Notes: a model not told the origin generated them from the letters alone. A DNA stretch of 64,000 bases from Trileptium ribeirensis (GCA_030248225.1 JASANE010019223.1:33494-97493); one strand, 5' to 3'; shown: positions 1-13,110, counted from the stretch's first letter. Numbers and translations are program-made.

Positions 1-1688
1 ATTAACGCCTCCAACGCTTGGCCTAATATTTATCGGTGAGGTATGTACAGTGCCGGCCAAAAATATGTGCAACAGAATGCGATCGAAATAGATCGAAGTT
101 TGTTTTAATCGAAATTACCAATTAAACGGAATTTGAGCTCATTTCGATTAAACAAAATTTTGATCGATATTTTGCACTTATTGCTTGCCGCGAATGTATA
201 TGGTTTGTGCGGCTTAATGTTGGTTTAGTCGTATATTGTGTAATTTTTCGCGCTGAGATTACTGAACGCGAAACAAATACGTCGAAACTTAGCGGAGTTT
301 CCTCAAATAGCGTTTATCATTTTAAAATTGTTTTAGACTAATAATTTGCGGAATTTGTTTGAATCTAAATATGTAATTTTGTGTTTTCGCTGCTTTAGTG
401 GTTTTCTTGCTTGTAGTGGCACAAAACTAACACAAACTAAACTTTGTGACTATATTCAGGCTGCCCGACACTTTAAATTGGAATTCTTCCAAGCGTGAGG
501 TTTTAAATAGGATCACCCCATCTAGATCTACAACTTTGTTGCACATCATTTTTCCGAGAAGCTGTTTTCGAGCAGCAAGCCTAAGCCTTAAAACAGCTCA
601 AAAAGTTATTTTAGAAATTCAGACTAACTGAGTTCCAGCTTGTTGTAAATGAACGGTAGGCTAGTGTTCCTTAAGCCGTCAATCACAATGGTTTTGTTGT
701 TATTTAACTGGCGGTGTGCGTGTTATTACTTTGTTTCGCAAACGACTAAAACGCTCAATTTTGGCATTAAAATAGTCTAATTCATACATTTTTATTTTAG
801 TTGTTCCTTGGGGGTTTTATTGGATGTAGAGTACCCGCCAGACATGACCGTTTCTCGCTCGCTCGAAAGGCAACAGTAATTATAAGTTTACAAGATTGCT
901 AGGTACCATGAAAGTAATGGTACGTATTCAATAACAAGGGCTAAGACCCTATGCCGTGCAAATTTTATCGTGAGACGACACTTTCGTGAAAGTTGCAATT
1001 ATTTGTAATTTGCAGAAGTTTCCGTCTATGCAGCCATGATGAAAAACATTATAGGGTTCTATAAATTTCAAATGTGCTGAAAATTATTGAGTATCGTTCT
1101 TCTTGTTGCACTGCCGTTGTATGATTGTTGTTTGAGAGTTTCAGGGAAACTGTAAAGCTAACTTCTCAGTTTCGCAATAGCCAAAAAAGTTTCGCTTGCT
1201 ACACGCCGTGCGAGAAACTAATATAATTTATTATTTTTACATTGTTAGGTTTTTTGCTTATCCGATAAAATTTAATGCCACAGCATTGCAACCATTGGTA
1301 CCGAAGTCTTTAAAAACATAATGTTCGATGTTTAAGAAGCTGTAACGCGTGGACATGATATTGTGGGATTCCTTTGTTAATAAGTCGCTGTTTTGAAAAT
1401 CTCATTTGAATATTCATATATGATAAGATTTGTTCACGAAAACTAATTTTTGCTAAAAATGCTGTCTGCGACTTTTTGAATAAGTTGTTTGACAATGGGA
1501 TGGTAGAGACGTGTAGTGAACATTCGCCACCGTTCTAGTGTTCAAAATTTTATCGTATATAAATTAGTCTTATAAATATGTCGAAATTTATAAAATCGCA
1601 CTGAACAGCGGCGCATTTTTGTAGGTTCAAATAGATTTTGGTAGACCCAAGTTAACAAATGCTAAGCAATAGAACAATTTGTTTCCAG
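1..1688. other. Upstream intron or flank of the FAS1 gene, no exon supported
   Basis: AT-rich non-coding sequence before the first recognised FAS1 exon. That exon begins inside a domain and inside a codon, so at least one earlier exon must exist, but I found no upstream segment ending with the required two spare bases and a FAS1-like reading. A 61-codon open frame at 446-631 has no recognisable domain. No promoter could be supported. Confidence 0.5.
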
Positions 1689-1851
1689 GACTCTTATGCT
1701 GCACATTCGTGAAGTTGGGCAACAAGCGTTGACATACCTCGCTGCTCAGCACGGCCTAATTACATTTTTCGCCCCAACAAACGAAGCGTTTCGACGAATA
1801 CCGGGCGATGTTGAAAACCGTTTATTACGGGATCGGATTTGGTTGAATCAG
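1689..1851 (+). CDS. FAS1-domain protein, exon with H1 motif (partial gene)
   Basis: Internal exon of 163 nt, opened by the acceptor TTTCCAG and closed by the donor CAG|GTAGGT. It carries one spare base and then 54 codons, ending in phase 0. The translation contains LITFFAPTNEAF, a typical FAS1 H1 motif (hydrophobic strand, then APTNxAF), preceded by an amphipathic stretch and followed by a helix ending RIWLNQ. FAS1 domains are about 140-residue extracellular adhesion modules found in midline fasciclin, TGFBI, periostin and stabilins. The frame runs on past the donor to a stop at 1993, so an unspliced reading would add unrelated residues. It joins in phase to the exon at 3410. The domain call is strong; which FAS1 family member this is remains inference. 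Confidence 0.85.
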
Positions 1852-3409
1852 GTAGGTATATTTTTAGAAATAATAAAGCGTTGTGAACTAGTTTCCCCAA
1901 ACTGCCTTGATGGTACGAGGGGAACCGAAATGCTCTTACCTGATTCGATTTCTCCGCAAGTCAAACTGGTGAACTGCGAGACAGAAAAACGCTGAAACTA
2001 TAATAACTGATAGTACAAAATAGTAACGCGCATTAATTATAATAGTGAGGCTTTATCGGCTGACAACTGATTTAGTGTTTTTTGACCCTGTTGAGCAAAA
2101 ATTTAGGGATTTTTTGAATTCCATATGAAAAAGTGGAATATATGTCTCAGTCAAGTTGGGCTCAGTTTGCAGACCAAATAAGCACCTATAAGCGTGTATA
2201 TGATACTTTGCTGTGTGGTTCTCTTAGGATGTGTGATTTGGCTCAAAACTGGTTTTAAAATGGACCATGAGAGCTGAAATACACGAAAATGATAATGCGG
2301 AAACTACGATAAGATGTGTGCAGCGATGTGGTAAAAATGGCATATGAAATCAATTCCATTGCTTGTTTAAAAATCACTTTTAGTTTAACTCAATTCCAAT
2401 CGTTCCAATTTGATTCGTTTTTATTAACAATGATGATTTTGATTTCACATTTATGGATTTGATTTCACTTGATTTGATTCTCTTAAATGAAATAAATTAT
2501 AATCCTGTTCCTACTATCATACTATCAGCTAAAGTTAAAACCAGCTGTTGACATCAACGAGATTAGCAATATATGTATGTGTTTAACATAAAACATGGTA
2601 TTAAAGTTCAGCGAGAAGTCGATTTAAAACGGGTAGATTTAGCAACACTCGTTGTTTTAAAAGAAGAGAATTTCATTTCAGCCTTCTGGAACTGAATTTA
2701 TAATGAACTCATTTTAAATCTATAAGCGAAATTTAAACCATTTTCAGTTTTACCATATCTATCCCTTTATGCATTAGAACCACATGATTTTATGCGGGTG
2801 TTTTGGTCTCTTTTTTGGAGCAATGTATACTCTTTGTAGCTGCAAATGTGTGGTGTATTCTCACTATTTATGCTGCACGGTTGCGTCAAATCAGATTTTT
2901 TTCAGAAGGCCAGGGGGAACCAAAAATACAGGAAAATGTTAATATCACCGCAACTGCTCGAGTGTATAGGTGTTTTAGTCTCATTTTACAGAGTAATTTA
3001 TCCTCTCTGTACTTTCACATTGCGAACAGACTAATCGGGTATATCTATTCAACTAGTCAAGCATTATGGCTGATATTCGGTGGCTCAATTTGAAGGTTGT
3101 TGCTCAATATAGCTGTGCACGTCTCCCTGGATTATTGAACACTCTGAAATCACCGTCTTGGCGACAAGACAAGCTCCTATATAATGTGCATTCTTATTTA
3201 AGTTATTACTTAATATTTGATTTCAATTTGTTTTGCAAAAGGCTGTTTTGAATAAACTAAATATCTGAAATAAATTTTTAACCTTCGATTCATATTTGCG
3301 TCGTCGCCTCACCACGGGGTTGCAACTGATTCTGATATGTAGTTTTCTTCAATGAAGTGGAGCAACGATAATAATTTTATCATTTTTGATAGTAATATAT
3401 TATTTTCAG
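1852..3409. other. Intron 1 of the FAS1 gene
   Basis: Begins GTAGGT and ends TTTTCAG. AT-rich, with no recognisable repeat or gene. The open frames at 2803-3093 and 3066-3251 show no domain and lack usable splice context. Confidence 0.7.
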
Positions 3410-3542
3410 GTACTTCGTATGCATATCGTGCCAAGCAAAGAATTGACAACAGACGCCATTAACAATCAAACGATAGTGAACACGGTCGAACAATTTCATA
3501 GGCTGTTTTTTATCAAGGGCGAATGGCCAAAGAATAACATCA
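3410..3542 (+). CDS. FAS1-domain protein, exon with central HIV motif
   Basis: Internal exon of 133 nt with acceptor TATTTTCAG and donor CATCA|GTAAGT. It starts in phase 0, matching the end of the previous exon, and leaves one base over. It encodes 44 residues beginning VLRMHIVPS, the conserved central FAS1 element (usually L-x-x-H-x-V-x-x-G/S), then ELTTDAINNQTIVNTV and ending GEWPKNNI. The spare base plus two from the next exon make a Thr codon. This piece lies in the middle of the same FAS1 domain as the exon at 1689. The spacing from H1 motif to HIV motif, about 30 residues, suits the family. Confidence 0.85.
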
Positions 3543-5854
3543 GTAAGTATTGTTGGAGCAATGGTTTTGCCTGGAAATTGCATTACTGGTCTTACCAGGG
3601 TTTTGGGTTAGAATTCAGCTAGGACGTCGGTTCCCCGTGTGTCCCCGCAAGACTAAGCGAAAACAAAATGCTGGTTTCCGGTGTGTTTATTTGGATCGCC
3701 CGATAATTGATGCGCAATGCAAGTCTCCAAATCGCACTTAAATTAATAGTTTGTATTAATAGTTGTCGAAGTGAATTTAAAAATTTACGGCTGAAAGTAT
3801 ACTATTCCACAAACATAATCGATTCGTTCAACACCAACTCCACCAGGATAATGACACGGAATGTGTTGTTTCTAACCCGTTGGACCAGCTAAACAAAATT
3901 TTCGCGGCATTTCTATCTTTTTGTTATGACTCACTGGGGTGAAAATTGGTTGATTTTGTTAGAAACAATGAAAACGGACCTTTGGCTTTCGCAAGTTGTC
4001 AAAACAGAGTTTTTGTGACTTTAATCCTTAAACGTGATCGTTTGAGTCATTTTATTTCTCGTGCAGAAAATTTTGTATTCTATATTATCATGGAAGGTGA
4101 TTCACATAAGTGAATAATTGGCAGTAACACAACTTTGTCAACGGTATTTGAATACTTTATCGTCAAAAATACGATTTTGGAGCTAAAAGTGTCGGTATTG
4201 TGAAACATTTTATTAGCGCTAGGTTTACATAGGTAATAGCAATCATTAAGTGTTCTCCGCTGCTGCATAACCTTTGAGTAACAAAGCAAATACAGAAGCA
4301 ATTTTTATGGTTTTTCCAGCGATTGAACAAATAAGACAGACGCATGGACTAGCATATATATAATGGGTGATCCATAGTACAAAAAGAGTAGAGCTGGTGT
4401 AACGGCATTTCTGCCTCTAATCGCCAAATTCGGGTAGCTAAATTTCCATGTATTATTTATAGTATACTTTGGTCAGATTTATTGCTGTTACTTTGTACTC
4501 GCTCTGTTTATTGCTGTTATTTACTTTCTACCCGGTTTTAAATTATTGAGACTAGAATATCTACAGAATTTCAAAATCATTATGGGATTGACGTTTCACT
4601 AAAAAGTTTTGTGTTTGCTATGTCGTATTGATGTGAATTTTCATGTGAGCATTAAAAATATGGAAATTAATGAAAAAGCTAAAAATATTTCAATATTTTT
4701 AGAAAACATAATGATTTATTGTTAGACGGTGAATTTATATTGATAAGTAGAGACTACTAGGTTCACACATATCAATGAGTGGAATTTTAGAAGCAACGAT
4801 CACAATATAACATGCTTTAGGATGCATAAATGGCCCCAAAATGACGGAAACTCAATGGTCCACGCGCAGCATTTACTTATTTTAATTCAAATCATTTTAA
4901 TTTATAGCATTCTACTTAACGTAAAATCACCTTTTTTGCGTGACCTTGAACGATTGTAACAATATTTCAATATGTGGTTTTATTAGTCTAGATAATTTTC
5001 CGTGAGTCACTTTGTTAGTTTTTGAATAAATGCGTTCTATGTTACGTCATCTAACCTGAATCTGTGAAAATTTAGTAATTTGGGAAGTGACTGGATGTTC
5101 AAACGCAATATAGCTGTCATAGTCAGATCATGTAAGTTGCTATTTGAGTGCGTAAAGGGTGGGCGTATGGTGCATTTTGGTGTCCTTGGATGCACTTTAT
5201 GCACGTTCAGTTCAAGTAATAGTGTGCAATTTTGACACAAAAAATAATCATATTTCACAAGTTTGCAATATTTATTTGTAGTTTTTTAAGCTCACTTAGT
5301 TGCCTGAGAACAATACCATGGGGCCCCTATGACATGCCTCGGAGATATGCAGCTTAAAAAAGTTCGCAAAATCATATGTCTTGGAAAGTTTTATTTTAGT
5401 ATAAATATGCATGTTTAGGCGTTTTTGACCAGTGAACGAAGAAATACACGGCTCCATGGCATTGGAAATTGCTGAAAGAGGTTGTCACACCGTTAATGAA
5501 TCGTTCGACTGTTAGAAAGTTTGAAGGGGCTCAATTTTTAGATTGTAGCAATTTTTAGAGTTTAATTGTATTAGTGGTGGGAGTATCAACGCATACATAA
5601 GTTAAAATCGTAAATAATTAAACAGATAATTTTGCGTTTGCAATGGAGCCAGCATGATCGCTTCATTTCCGCTGTCTTTGTGAGGTACTAATATAGGCTA
5701 AGCAATATCAAACATGTGCTTAATTTTTGTTTAAATACTCTGAAATAATAAAATTGTTATGATAAAGATGATTTGAAAGAAGCACAGTGCCTTAGCGATA
5801 ACCAATGAGACCATGAACCAATATTACTACCAAAAGATGGTTGTCAAATTTTAG
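3543..5854. other. Intron 2 of the FAS1 gene
   Basis: Begins GTAAGT and ends AATTTTAG; 2.3 kb of AT-rich sequence. I saw no repeat, RNA gene or exon in it. The minus-strand frames around 4080-4345 and 5037-5258 have no domain. Confidence 0.7.
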
Positions 5855-6002
5855 CTTACTACGTCGTCGGTGGTGGCGTACAGGCAACGATTCGTCAAGA
5901 AGATATTGCTGCCACAAACGGGATCGTTCACTATATCGACCGTGTACTTGGAGTGCCGTATCATACGATGTTTGAAATTGTACGAAACACCACGGATTTA
6001 CA
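5855..6002 (+). CDS. FAS1-domain protein, exon with H2 motif
   Basis: Internal exon of 148 nt: two spare bases, 48 codons, two spare bases. Acceptor AATTTTAG|CT, donor TTACA|GTAAGT. The translation starts YYVVGGGVQATIRQ and contains IAATNGIVHYIDRVLGVPY, a textbook FAS1 H2 motif (ATNGxxHxIDxVL), followed by the linker to the next domain. Midline-fasciclin-like proteins have a very similar DRVLG(V/I)PY linker, which is the reason for preferring that group, from memory of the family. The exon is under 60 codons with no ATG start, so a simple ORF scan misses it; phase agreement on both sides (1/2 and 2/1) supports it. Confidence 0.9.
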
Positions 6003-6542
6003 GTAAGTGCCTCACCTTAGTAGCTGAATGAAATTGTGACAACATCAGATAGTCCTGGGGACGTTGAGTGAGCTAGTCAAGTTTTTCTTCGTTCAATAGC
6101 TAATAATGTTCAAAATAATAATTGTAGTTTTAGACAGGATTATTTCAAATAAATTGAAATTGCGGACATTTGCTCTAGTAAACATATTTATACTTTGTAC
6201 GAACAAGTTTTATTTCGAAACCATTATTGCTGTAGAAACGCGTGTTTGTGTAAACTACCTAAGGTCACTTGTTTAAAGATAATGTTCTATGTTTCTGATG
6301 GGCTAAAGTAATAGTCTACATAGCTTGAGCGGTTTTCAGACTTTCAGGTTTCCCGGAAATAGAAACAAATTTCTTCAAATCTTGAAGCTTGAGTTTGAAT
6401 GTGTGAATACGCCTTTACTCTTTTAATAATAAACATTACAACTTGACAAACTATTTTATTGTGTATTAATATAACTATGTATATAATGTTATGGAAAACG
6501 GACTAGTACAGTTGGCTTTATAATCGTTTTGTTCCTTTTTAG
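6003..6542. other. Intron 3 of the FAS1 gene
   Basis: Short 540-nt AT-rich intron, GTAAGT to CCTTTTTAG. Nothing else seen in it. Confidence 0.75.
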
Positions 6543-6720
6543 CATGTCCTATCGTGGTATCCGAGAAACAAATCTACGGTTTACACTGGATCCGTGGGAA
6601 GTTGTTAGACCAGAAGAAAATTTCACATTTTTCATACCGACAAACGAAGGCTGGGATAAAGTAAATCCAAAATTGAGACGGAAATTTTACGATGGATCAC
6701 ATTGGCTGGCACTGGGATTT
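6543..6720 (+). CDS. FAS1-domain protein, exon starting a second FAS1 domain
   Basis: Internal exon of 178 nt: one spare base, then 59 codons, ending in phase 0 at GGATTT|GTAAGT. The spare base completes a His codon with the previous exon. It begins MSYRGIRE, runs through the interdomain linker and contains ENFTFFIPTNEGWDKV, the H1 motif of a new FAS1 domain, then a helix LRRKFYDGSHWLALGF. The H1 motif has IPTNEGW where most members have APTNxAF. The gene must continue, because the HIV and H2 parts of this second domain are missing. Together the four exons give about 207 residues. No signal peptide or membrane anchor lies in the part seen. Confidence 0.88.
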
Positions 6721-7181
6721 GTAAGTTTTGGCTGTATTAATATTGCTCAGGCCGTGTAAATTCGACAATATCGACGGAATATAAGTGTGTTGTTTGGTTA
6801 GGACGGCATATATGTATTTTGTTTGGTTAGGCACTCAGACACATGAAATTTATTTTAGATAGCCCAGTATAACTAAACTATCCCAAGGTATATTGGACTT
6901 TTTAAACAAAATGTTATCGCTGTTGCCGGACGTCTGCTGATTTGTCGCCTTGTCTAAAACTCGTGACTTGCGCATTTATATTAACAAATGTTTGCGCAAT
7001 CATTTTCTGCTTTAATTTCAGTTATTTGCTGTTTCTATTTTTTCTGGTTCCAACGTCAATATTCTGGTGTTTTTTTGTTCTCCTCTCACGCCGGACCAGA
7101 TCATTCATTTAAAAATTAATTCTATGAATTAAAATAAATTATAATTAACAAATTTGCGTGCATATTAATTTCTGCCATCAG

Positions 7182-7265
7182 CATTCCCCATTTAGCTTGC
7201 GCGAATATGGGCTACATGGTGTGCTAAAGCAATTTGCCCGTGGGTGCATTTCGGGCGATTGTTCG
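7182..7265 (+). CDS. Possible further FAS1-gene exon (weak)
   Basis: A pyrimidine-rich acceptor TTTCTGCCATCAG is followed in phase 0, the phase left by the exon ending at 6720, by an open stretch reading HSPFSLREYGLHGVLKQF and then ARGCISGDCS. VLKQFARG could be the helix and central strand of the second FAS1 domain, where VLKRH-type sequences are usual, but the diagnostic His-x-Val is absent. Two weak donors fit: GTTAAG at 7266 and GTAACC at 7296, both in phase 0. Without an alignment this is only a candidate. Confidence 0.25.
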
Positions 7266-9927
7266 GTTAAGTCAGATGAGATTCTGAATCGCATAGTAAC
7301 CATTATCTTTATTATTATTACTGAACTGGCGTCTCCAAATAAGGGGAAGGGACCGCAGATATTTTGATCTCTCCAGGTTCCCCCAGTTTATACCCCTCAT
7401 GAAAACTTTGGCTTCCCCGGTTTATACCGAAGGTGTTTTCCTGTACGACTAAGAAGTACCAAATTTTTCTCTGAGATAAAAATATACGAATTTTTCCGTT
7501 TTTTTGGCGGAAAATTCCGTTCAAATTTTCTCTGCTTAGCAACAAATTTTAACTACTTTTTTCAAGCATAATTGCAATCATTTTTGATGTTTTCCGTCAG
7601 TTATAGTACTTTATGGTCGCTCAATTCCACCCGAGGGACGCTCAAATGATCTGAAGGAATCGCATCCATGGTATTTTCCGTTCCCCAAATTCCGGAATGG
7701 GGTATCTGCCAGGTAATTTTGGTAGTTTGGAGAAGGCAGCTGAAGTATACCATAAAAGTGATTGCAATCGCGTTTTAAATTATAAGCGGTCACTAAATTG
7801 CGACGCTAAATGGTAAAAATAGTTTCCGTGAACAGCGCCAACGTGTTGGCCTATAGTAAATCGTGTCCGCGTTCATAAGTTAAATGGTGATTTGTGTGCG
7901 GACATCTGCTTTGACACCGTGAACTTACAAGATAAAAGTGCAATCCCGGTGTACCCTCCTAAGTTGGACTCACGCATTACTCATTGTAAACCAATAGCAG
8001 TTTGAGTCGTGATTGCTGCCATATCGGGAAGCCGGACAAGACATAACTCTTAAATAAAGCTTCGGATCATAAAATGGAAATCTTTCATCATGAGCAATAC
8101 GTAATTGGTATTACTTCGTTCAGTTACGTATCCCTACATGTTACAAAATCGACACATGCATGAAACAAGCCTGCAAATTGAAGCAATTATATTCCAAATC
8201 CAAAAATTATAACAGCAAAATGCACAGGTAGGTTTTAGCAATTCATTCCTAAGTTTAGACGACGTTATGGAAATATCGACCGTATAATATGCAACTTATA
8301 GGTACACCCACTGTCAACGTTTAAAATCAAATGCAAGCTATTGTAACACCGGAAATAGCTATTTTGACAAAAAAATGGTTGTTTCTGTTCTTTTATTCAG
8401 TTGCTAAAGGCTTATCGGCTAGATATCATACCTGCAGTTGTCGTCACTTTAAGCTAAAGATTTTCATCACGTCACTTTAAGGGTTACCTTGTTATAGGCG
8501 GAAACAACGAAATTCGATGCGAATTTCTCCTAAAAGTGGCGGTGGTCTAATCCCTTCTCTAGAAAAAGGACAGATGCCGAGAAACGCTCCTACCAGTGTG
8601 TATCGATGGATATCGTCAATCAATGGTGCAAGATTGCATATATCCGACTTTTCGTTCCTGAAGCATAGCCGCTGTTGTAAAACATTTTTGGTTTACCGCG
8701 GTAACGTAGCAACAGAATGAAATATCTTTATCACAAAAAATTGCAACTATTGATTCCTAATTTACTCATTTCAAGGCATGTGTTGCTTGGCCTTATATCT
8801 GCCGCAATGAGTTAATGATACCTAGATGACGGTCACCCTTGCCTATAATTGGGAACAACATTTAGATATCACCATTTTGCGGTTCAGGAACTACTAGGGT
8901 CATACCCACTTTTTCTCGAACTAATGTTTGGTATTACCAATGGAAAACCCAACGGTTATAAGTAAGTAAATATGCCACGCATGCACAGCGGTTACATTAC
9001 GGCATCGGTAAGGCAAAAAACTTTATGCCGCGTTAATTACATATGCATTTCTCGAGACGAAATTTTTAGAATCTTTCAAACAGAACAAATGTAAGCATAA
9101 TATGTGTTTGCCTATTACAGCATTTAGCGCACTGGATCACGGGACGTGACTGTACACGAAGCTGAATTTTATCTCTTGTCACACCATGAGGGGAAGGGCC
9201 AGGACATGATGCCATAGGACTGCGAGCCAAACTTAAGCTTAGATGTAGAAATTAGGTTAAATCACAAAAGCTTACTCCAGGAGTCGCAAAACGTGACATT
9301 ATTCAAAAATTCTAACTTTCTGTGAAGTATGATTTTCTACCGCATGTTATACTTAAACTACATGGTTTATAGGTTGGTAATTATGCATTTATCATAGCAT
9401 AGAAAATTTTGATCACAAATTCATAGCAATATTTCTTAACTTTCGCTGATAATTGATAAAAACTTATTTTCTCGTTGTTTAGTCACACTTCGTGACCAGC
9501 TTTTTTTACAACATCGAACAGCTACTACTAATTTTAAAATTTCGTCTTATCTATTTTACAAGAAAAAAACAAGCTTTAACGATTTATTTTTCATTGCACG
9601 GCTTGTTGTTTCAAAACGTAACCTCGCTTCGGCTATAAGGGTAGCGGTATTCGGGGTACCTTCCGGGTTTTTAAATTCGCTTCGATACAGCGGTGTCACT
9701 GTCGTATATGCAACTTTACATCGGTGTTGCTCTGACGTCAATAGCGGTTTTTTGCTATTTTGTTGGTTGTGGTTGATGAGTTGTAGCTTTGATGGTTTAT
9801 ACCGCAACCAAAAATAGATTTTTATCGATGACACGTTCGTCAGTAGTGGTTTTTGAAGGCAACAAAAGGTTGTCGCCTTTACCAAACATATACTATATAC
9901 ATAATATATGTCATGTTTTATGTTATT

Positions 9928-10101
9928 CAGGGGCGTCGCCAAGGAGGGCAACGGAGGGCCGTGCCCCCCAGTTTGGCTCGGTGCCCCACAAGTTCGAATT
10001 TACAGTGCCCTTTCAGAAAGCCTTGGTGCCCCCAGTTCGAATTTTATGCCCCTCCAGAAAGCCTTGGTGCCCCCAGTTTGGATTTTCTGGCTACGTCCCT
10101 G
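9928..10101. mobile_element. hAT-like MITE, 174 bp
   Basis: The ends are near-perfect inverted repeats: CAGGGGCGTCGCC at 9928 and GGCTACGTCCCTG at 10089, i.e. CAGGGACGTAGCC read from the right. CAGGGGCGTxGCC ends are typical of non-autonomous hAT elements. The interior has two direct copies of an AGAAAGCCTTGGTGCCCCCAG-type block and is much more GC-rich than its surroundings. It has no coding capacity. Flanking 8-mers (atgttatt and gttatata) match only partly, so the target duplication is not proven. Confidence 0.7.
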
Positions 10102-10462
10102 GTTATATATAGTGTTACGTATTTATATTTATTTCTCTACCCAATACGAAAAAAATGTGTAGTAGATACAAAAATGTTTATACACTTTCTATGCATTTAT
10201 TACAGGTTTTCATATTATTTATATGTTAATATTTCTAGTTTCAAAGGTTGGCCTCAGGGCACGTACGCACGTTGTTTGTTGCATTTGTCTATTTAGAATA
10301 TGTCAATGGTGCGTTGTGCTTGCATTATTAAGTGTTTGGTCTACCTGATAAGTAGAAAAGTTGGACTGGCCCATTGATTTGTATTTTGTTTTAGCCGAGC
10401 AACTATGTCACTACACCGGGTGAAAAAGATTCTGCGGTAACAATATAGTAGAGGAGATAATT

Positions 10463-10800
10463 TGGGGCAGCGGGTCGACCTGGCCTGGATCAGCTGGATC
10501 GAGCAGACCTACGCCTGGTTATAATCGGGTCTGGCCTGGCCGAAATGTTGCAGGTCTGGGCTGGACATTTCCAAAAGGCGGGTCGGGCAAAACAAGGTCC
10601 GATCAGTCAAAAACACGAATGATTAGTGCACTGTTGGATGATCTTGAATTCGTTTGATGAATTTTTGTCGTGCTCTTCGTATATGCGTTTTTATCTTTAT
10701 ATCGCCTATATCCTTTATATCGAGCGGGCCTACTACACCCGGTTGCAAACCGACCGGGCCGTGGCTGGGCCGAAAAATTTCGTCCCTTTATCAACTCTAC
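10463..10800. mobile_element. GC-rich transposon remnant
   Basis: A block rich in GGGCCGG/CCTGGCC words in AT-rich surroundings. Its two ends share inverted similarity (GGTCGACCTGGCCTGG near 10475; CCGGGCCGTGGCTGGGCC near 10755). The layout resembles a non-autonomous DNA transposon with GC-rich ends. It has no credible ORF; class uncertain. Confidence 0.35.
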
Positions 10801-12709
10801 AACATGGCAAATATTATGCGTGGAACAAGAAGTAATTTTAACATGGAAAGAAATTGCCATGCTTATCTTAAATTACCGCATGGGTGAAGGCAGATTATTT
10901 CAGCTTGAGGGTAGCTACGCTAAGATCGAATCCATGGGCTATTTGTGGTGGTTGAAAAACTACAATTTGCGGTGCAAACTGGGGTCATCAAACAAAGCTG
11001 GGGAAACGCCCTTTCCCCGATGCTTTTTTGTTGCGATGCCGATTAATTTTGTTCTCAATATACATTCATTAAATATATCATATTCGAAACGAACAAGCCA
11101 TTGATGCATCCGTTTAATCCATCCTTGGGGGCAATCTGTTCCTTCTATGGCTTACTGACTCACTAATTTCAGAAGCAATAAAATTAAAGATTAATTAACT
11201 AAGAAAAATCATAATTCTGGAGCAATTTTAGGCCTTTTAATGAAAGCTTCGTAGAAACAATCATAAACCGACGTCATACCGACATTATAACGATATAATC
11301 AACAACTGTGGTTTGGTAGTTTATGCCAAAGCCTAATCAGCAATGATTCAACATCTAGACTAAACTAGAAGATTATATAATCAGAGTAGCGTAATCTAAA
11401 AATAGAGAGGCTTGAATTAAAATCGTATAGCTCATTGTTGATCCTCAATGACGAACAGCATATATAATACCTAATTGATGTTTTGTTCCGTTTGGATTAC
11501 TCAGCAATAATTGTGATCTAATTTGTTTGTTTGCAAAGGCTTATATTAATCAAATGCACATATTAATCTAGTATACATATTAATATTACATACACATACA
11601 TATATTTAAATATATGCATATAACCACAGGATCAACGAAAAGAAAGTTTAATAACTTTTGCATACTGCAACCGAACAGTCGTCAGCCTAACGAGTTTTGC
11701 ATAACGGATTCAGCACGTCATAGGCAGCTCCGGACTGTAGGCCAGGACCTTTGGACACATTATTGCCAGTTATAAAAACACACAATTAATAGAATTCAAG
11801 AAACATTACTGCATCTGCATCTATTAATTAGTACAGCCAGAAAGAGTACAGTTCGTCTTAGATCTGGTCGTAGGCTTAAATCTCGAGGCGCAGCAAACTT
11901 ACAGTGCATTACTTGCAGGCGCTACAAAATTTCTTCTATACAAATGTACATATACATGATGCAATGTTGTCGGATTTCAGCACGATCAATTGAAATCAAT
12001 ATAGACAGACTATACCTTGACAACCTTGAGACCATATATTATATACTTTTCGAAATGTGCATTTGTTAAGTCTTGAGAATGACCAGGTTACATATTATAT
12101 ACTTTCCACTCGATATTAAATTTTCTTTCTTGTTTTTCATACTCAGTTTTTCAACCCTCGTCAGTGATTATGCAAATATAGGTGTATAGATAAAATACAT
12201 TCGACTACATATTCGCATACTAAATCGGCTTTATTATTATGCCATTGCTTACGGTACACACACCGACAACAACAGCAAGAACAAATCGATGCTGCGCTGA
12301 CACCGTTGGATTAGTAATATCGCTTTAGTACTTCTATATAGCCTCTGGATGTTGGAATAATGAAAATGACGCCAGGACGACTTCTACGCGCATCAACTAG
12401 CAAGAGCCACAATACGCGGTGAAACCTTTTTGAACTGTTTACATTTTTCACAATTATTTTACAACGTTTAATTAAATGCACTCAACACAACGGTTAAAAT
12501 CATTAAAATAAGATCGCAACTTATAACAGATGTAAGTAAGTGGTGGTAGGTATCTCCCCCATTATGTTAACTATATATACTAACTAGTTTATTGTGAAAT
12601 TTATCTATGCTTATAAATATTCATAATCGTCTTATAAAGTTGTTTTGCTAGTGAATTGACTTCACTTGACTTGAAAATGCAACGAGATTCTTTTTTCTCT
12701 TCCGACATT

Positions 12710-13110
12710 TGAGGGATAGCCAGAATTTTAAAATACTTTTATAAGTTCGGTACGATGATGTGTAAAGCATGTGACAAATGTAAGCATAGTATATACTGAA
12801 AATCTCAAAAACGTACCGGACAAAGTGAGAAATAACCAGAAATTTAAAATATTTGTATCGTTAGTTCTACTATGATGTGTAAAGCATGTAATGAAGATTG
12901 GTATATTTGGTTTATAATGTTAAAATACTACAGGACAAAGTAAAAAATAGTGAGAATTTTAATATATTTGTATCATCAGTTTGCTACGATGGTGTATAAA
13001 GCATATGATAAACGTTGGCATATTTGACTGATAATTTTTAAATAGTACAGGACAAAGTGAAAATAAACAGAAATTTAAAATATTTGTATCAGTTCAGCAC
13101 AATACGTATA
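12710..13110. repeat. Old, diverged tandem repeat, about 120 bp x 3.3
   Basis: Successive units share the order AATTTAAAATATTTGTATC, a TACGATGATGTGTAAAGCAT block, a short variable part, then ACAGGACAAAGTGA. Marker positions are near 12730, 12845, 12955 and 13075. Units differ by substitutions and small indels, so the array is old compared with those at 16.5 and 60.5 kb. No ORF. Confidence 0.6.

Noticed and set aside
8398..8719. Possible exon; readings such as SSINGARLHISDFSFLK and VIGGNNEIRCEF recall FAS1 motifs
   Set aside because: The suggestive pieces are in different frames, stops intervene, and neither the His-x-Val nor the ATNGxxHxID pattern is complete. Phase does not fit the exon ending at 6720.
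9556..10296. ORFs of 131, 147 and 107 codons on both strands
   Set aside because: They run through the hAT-like MITE at 9928-10101 and flanking DNA, and no domain is seen.
10603..11104. Overlapping ORFs of 85-144 codons on both strands
   Set aside because: They cross a GC-rich transposon remnant and have no recognisable domain or splice support.
12236..12330. Short frame MPLLTVHTPTTTARTNRC as a possible microprotein or exon
   Set aside because: Only 29 codons, with no splice context and no family.
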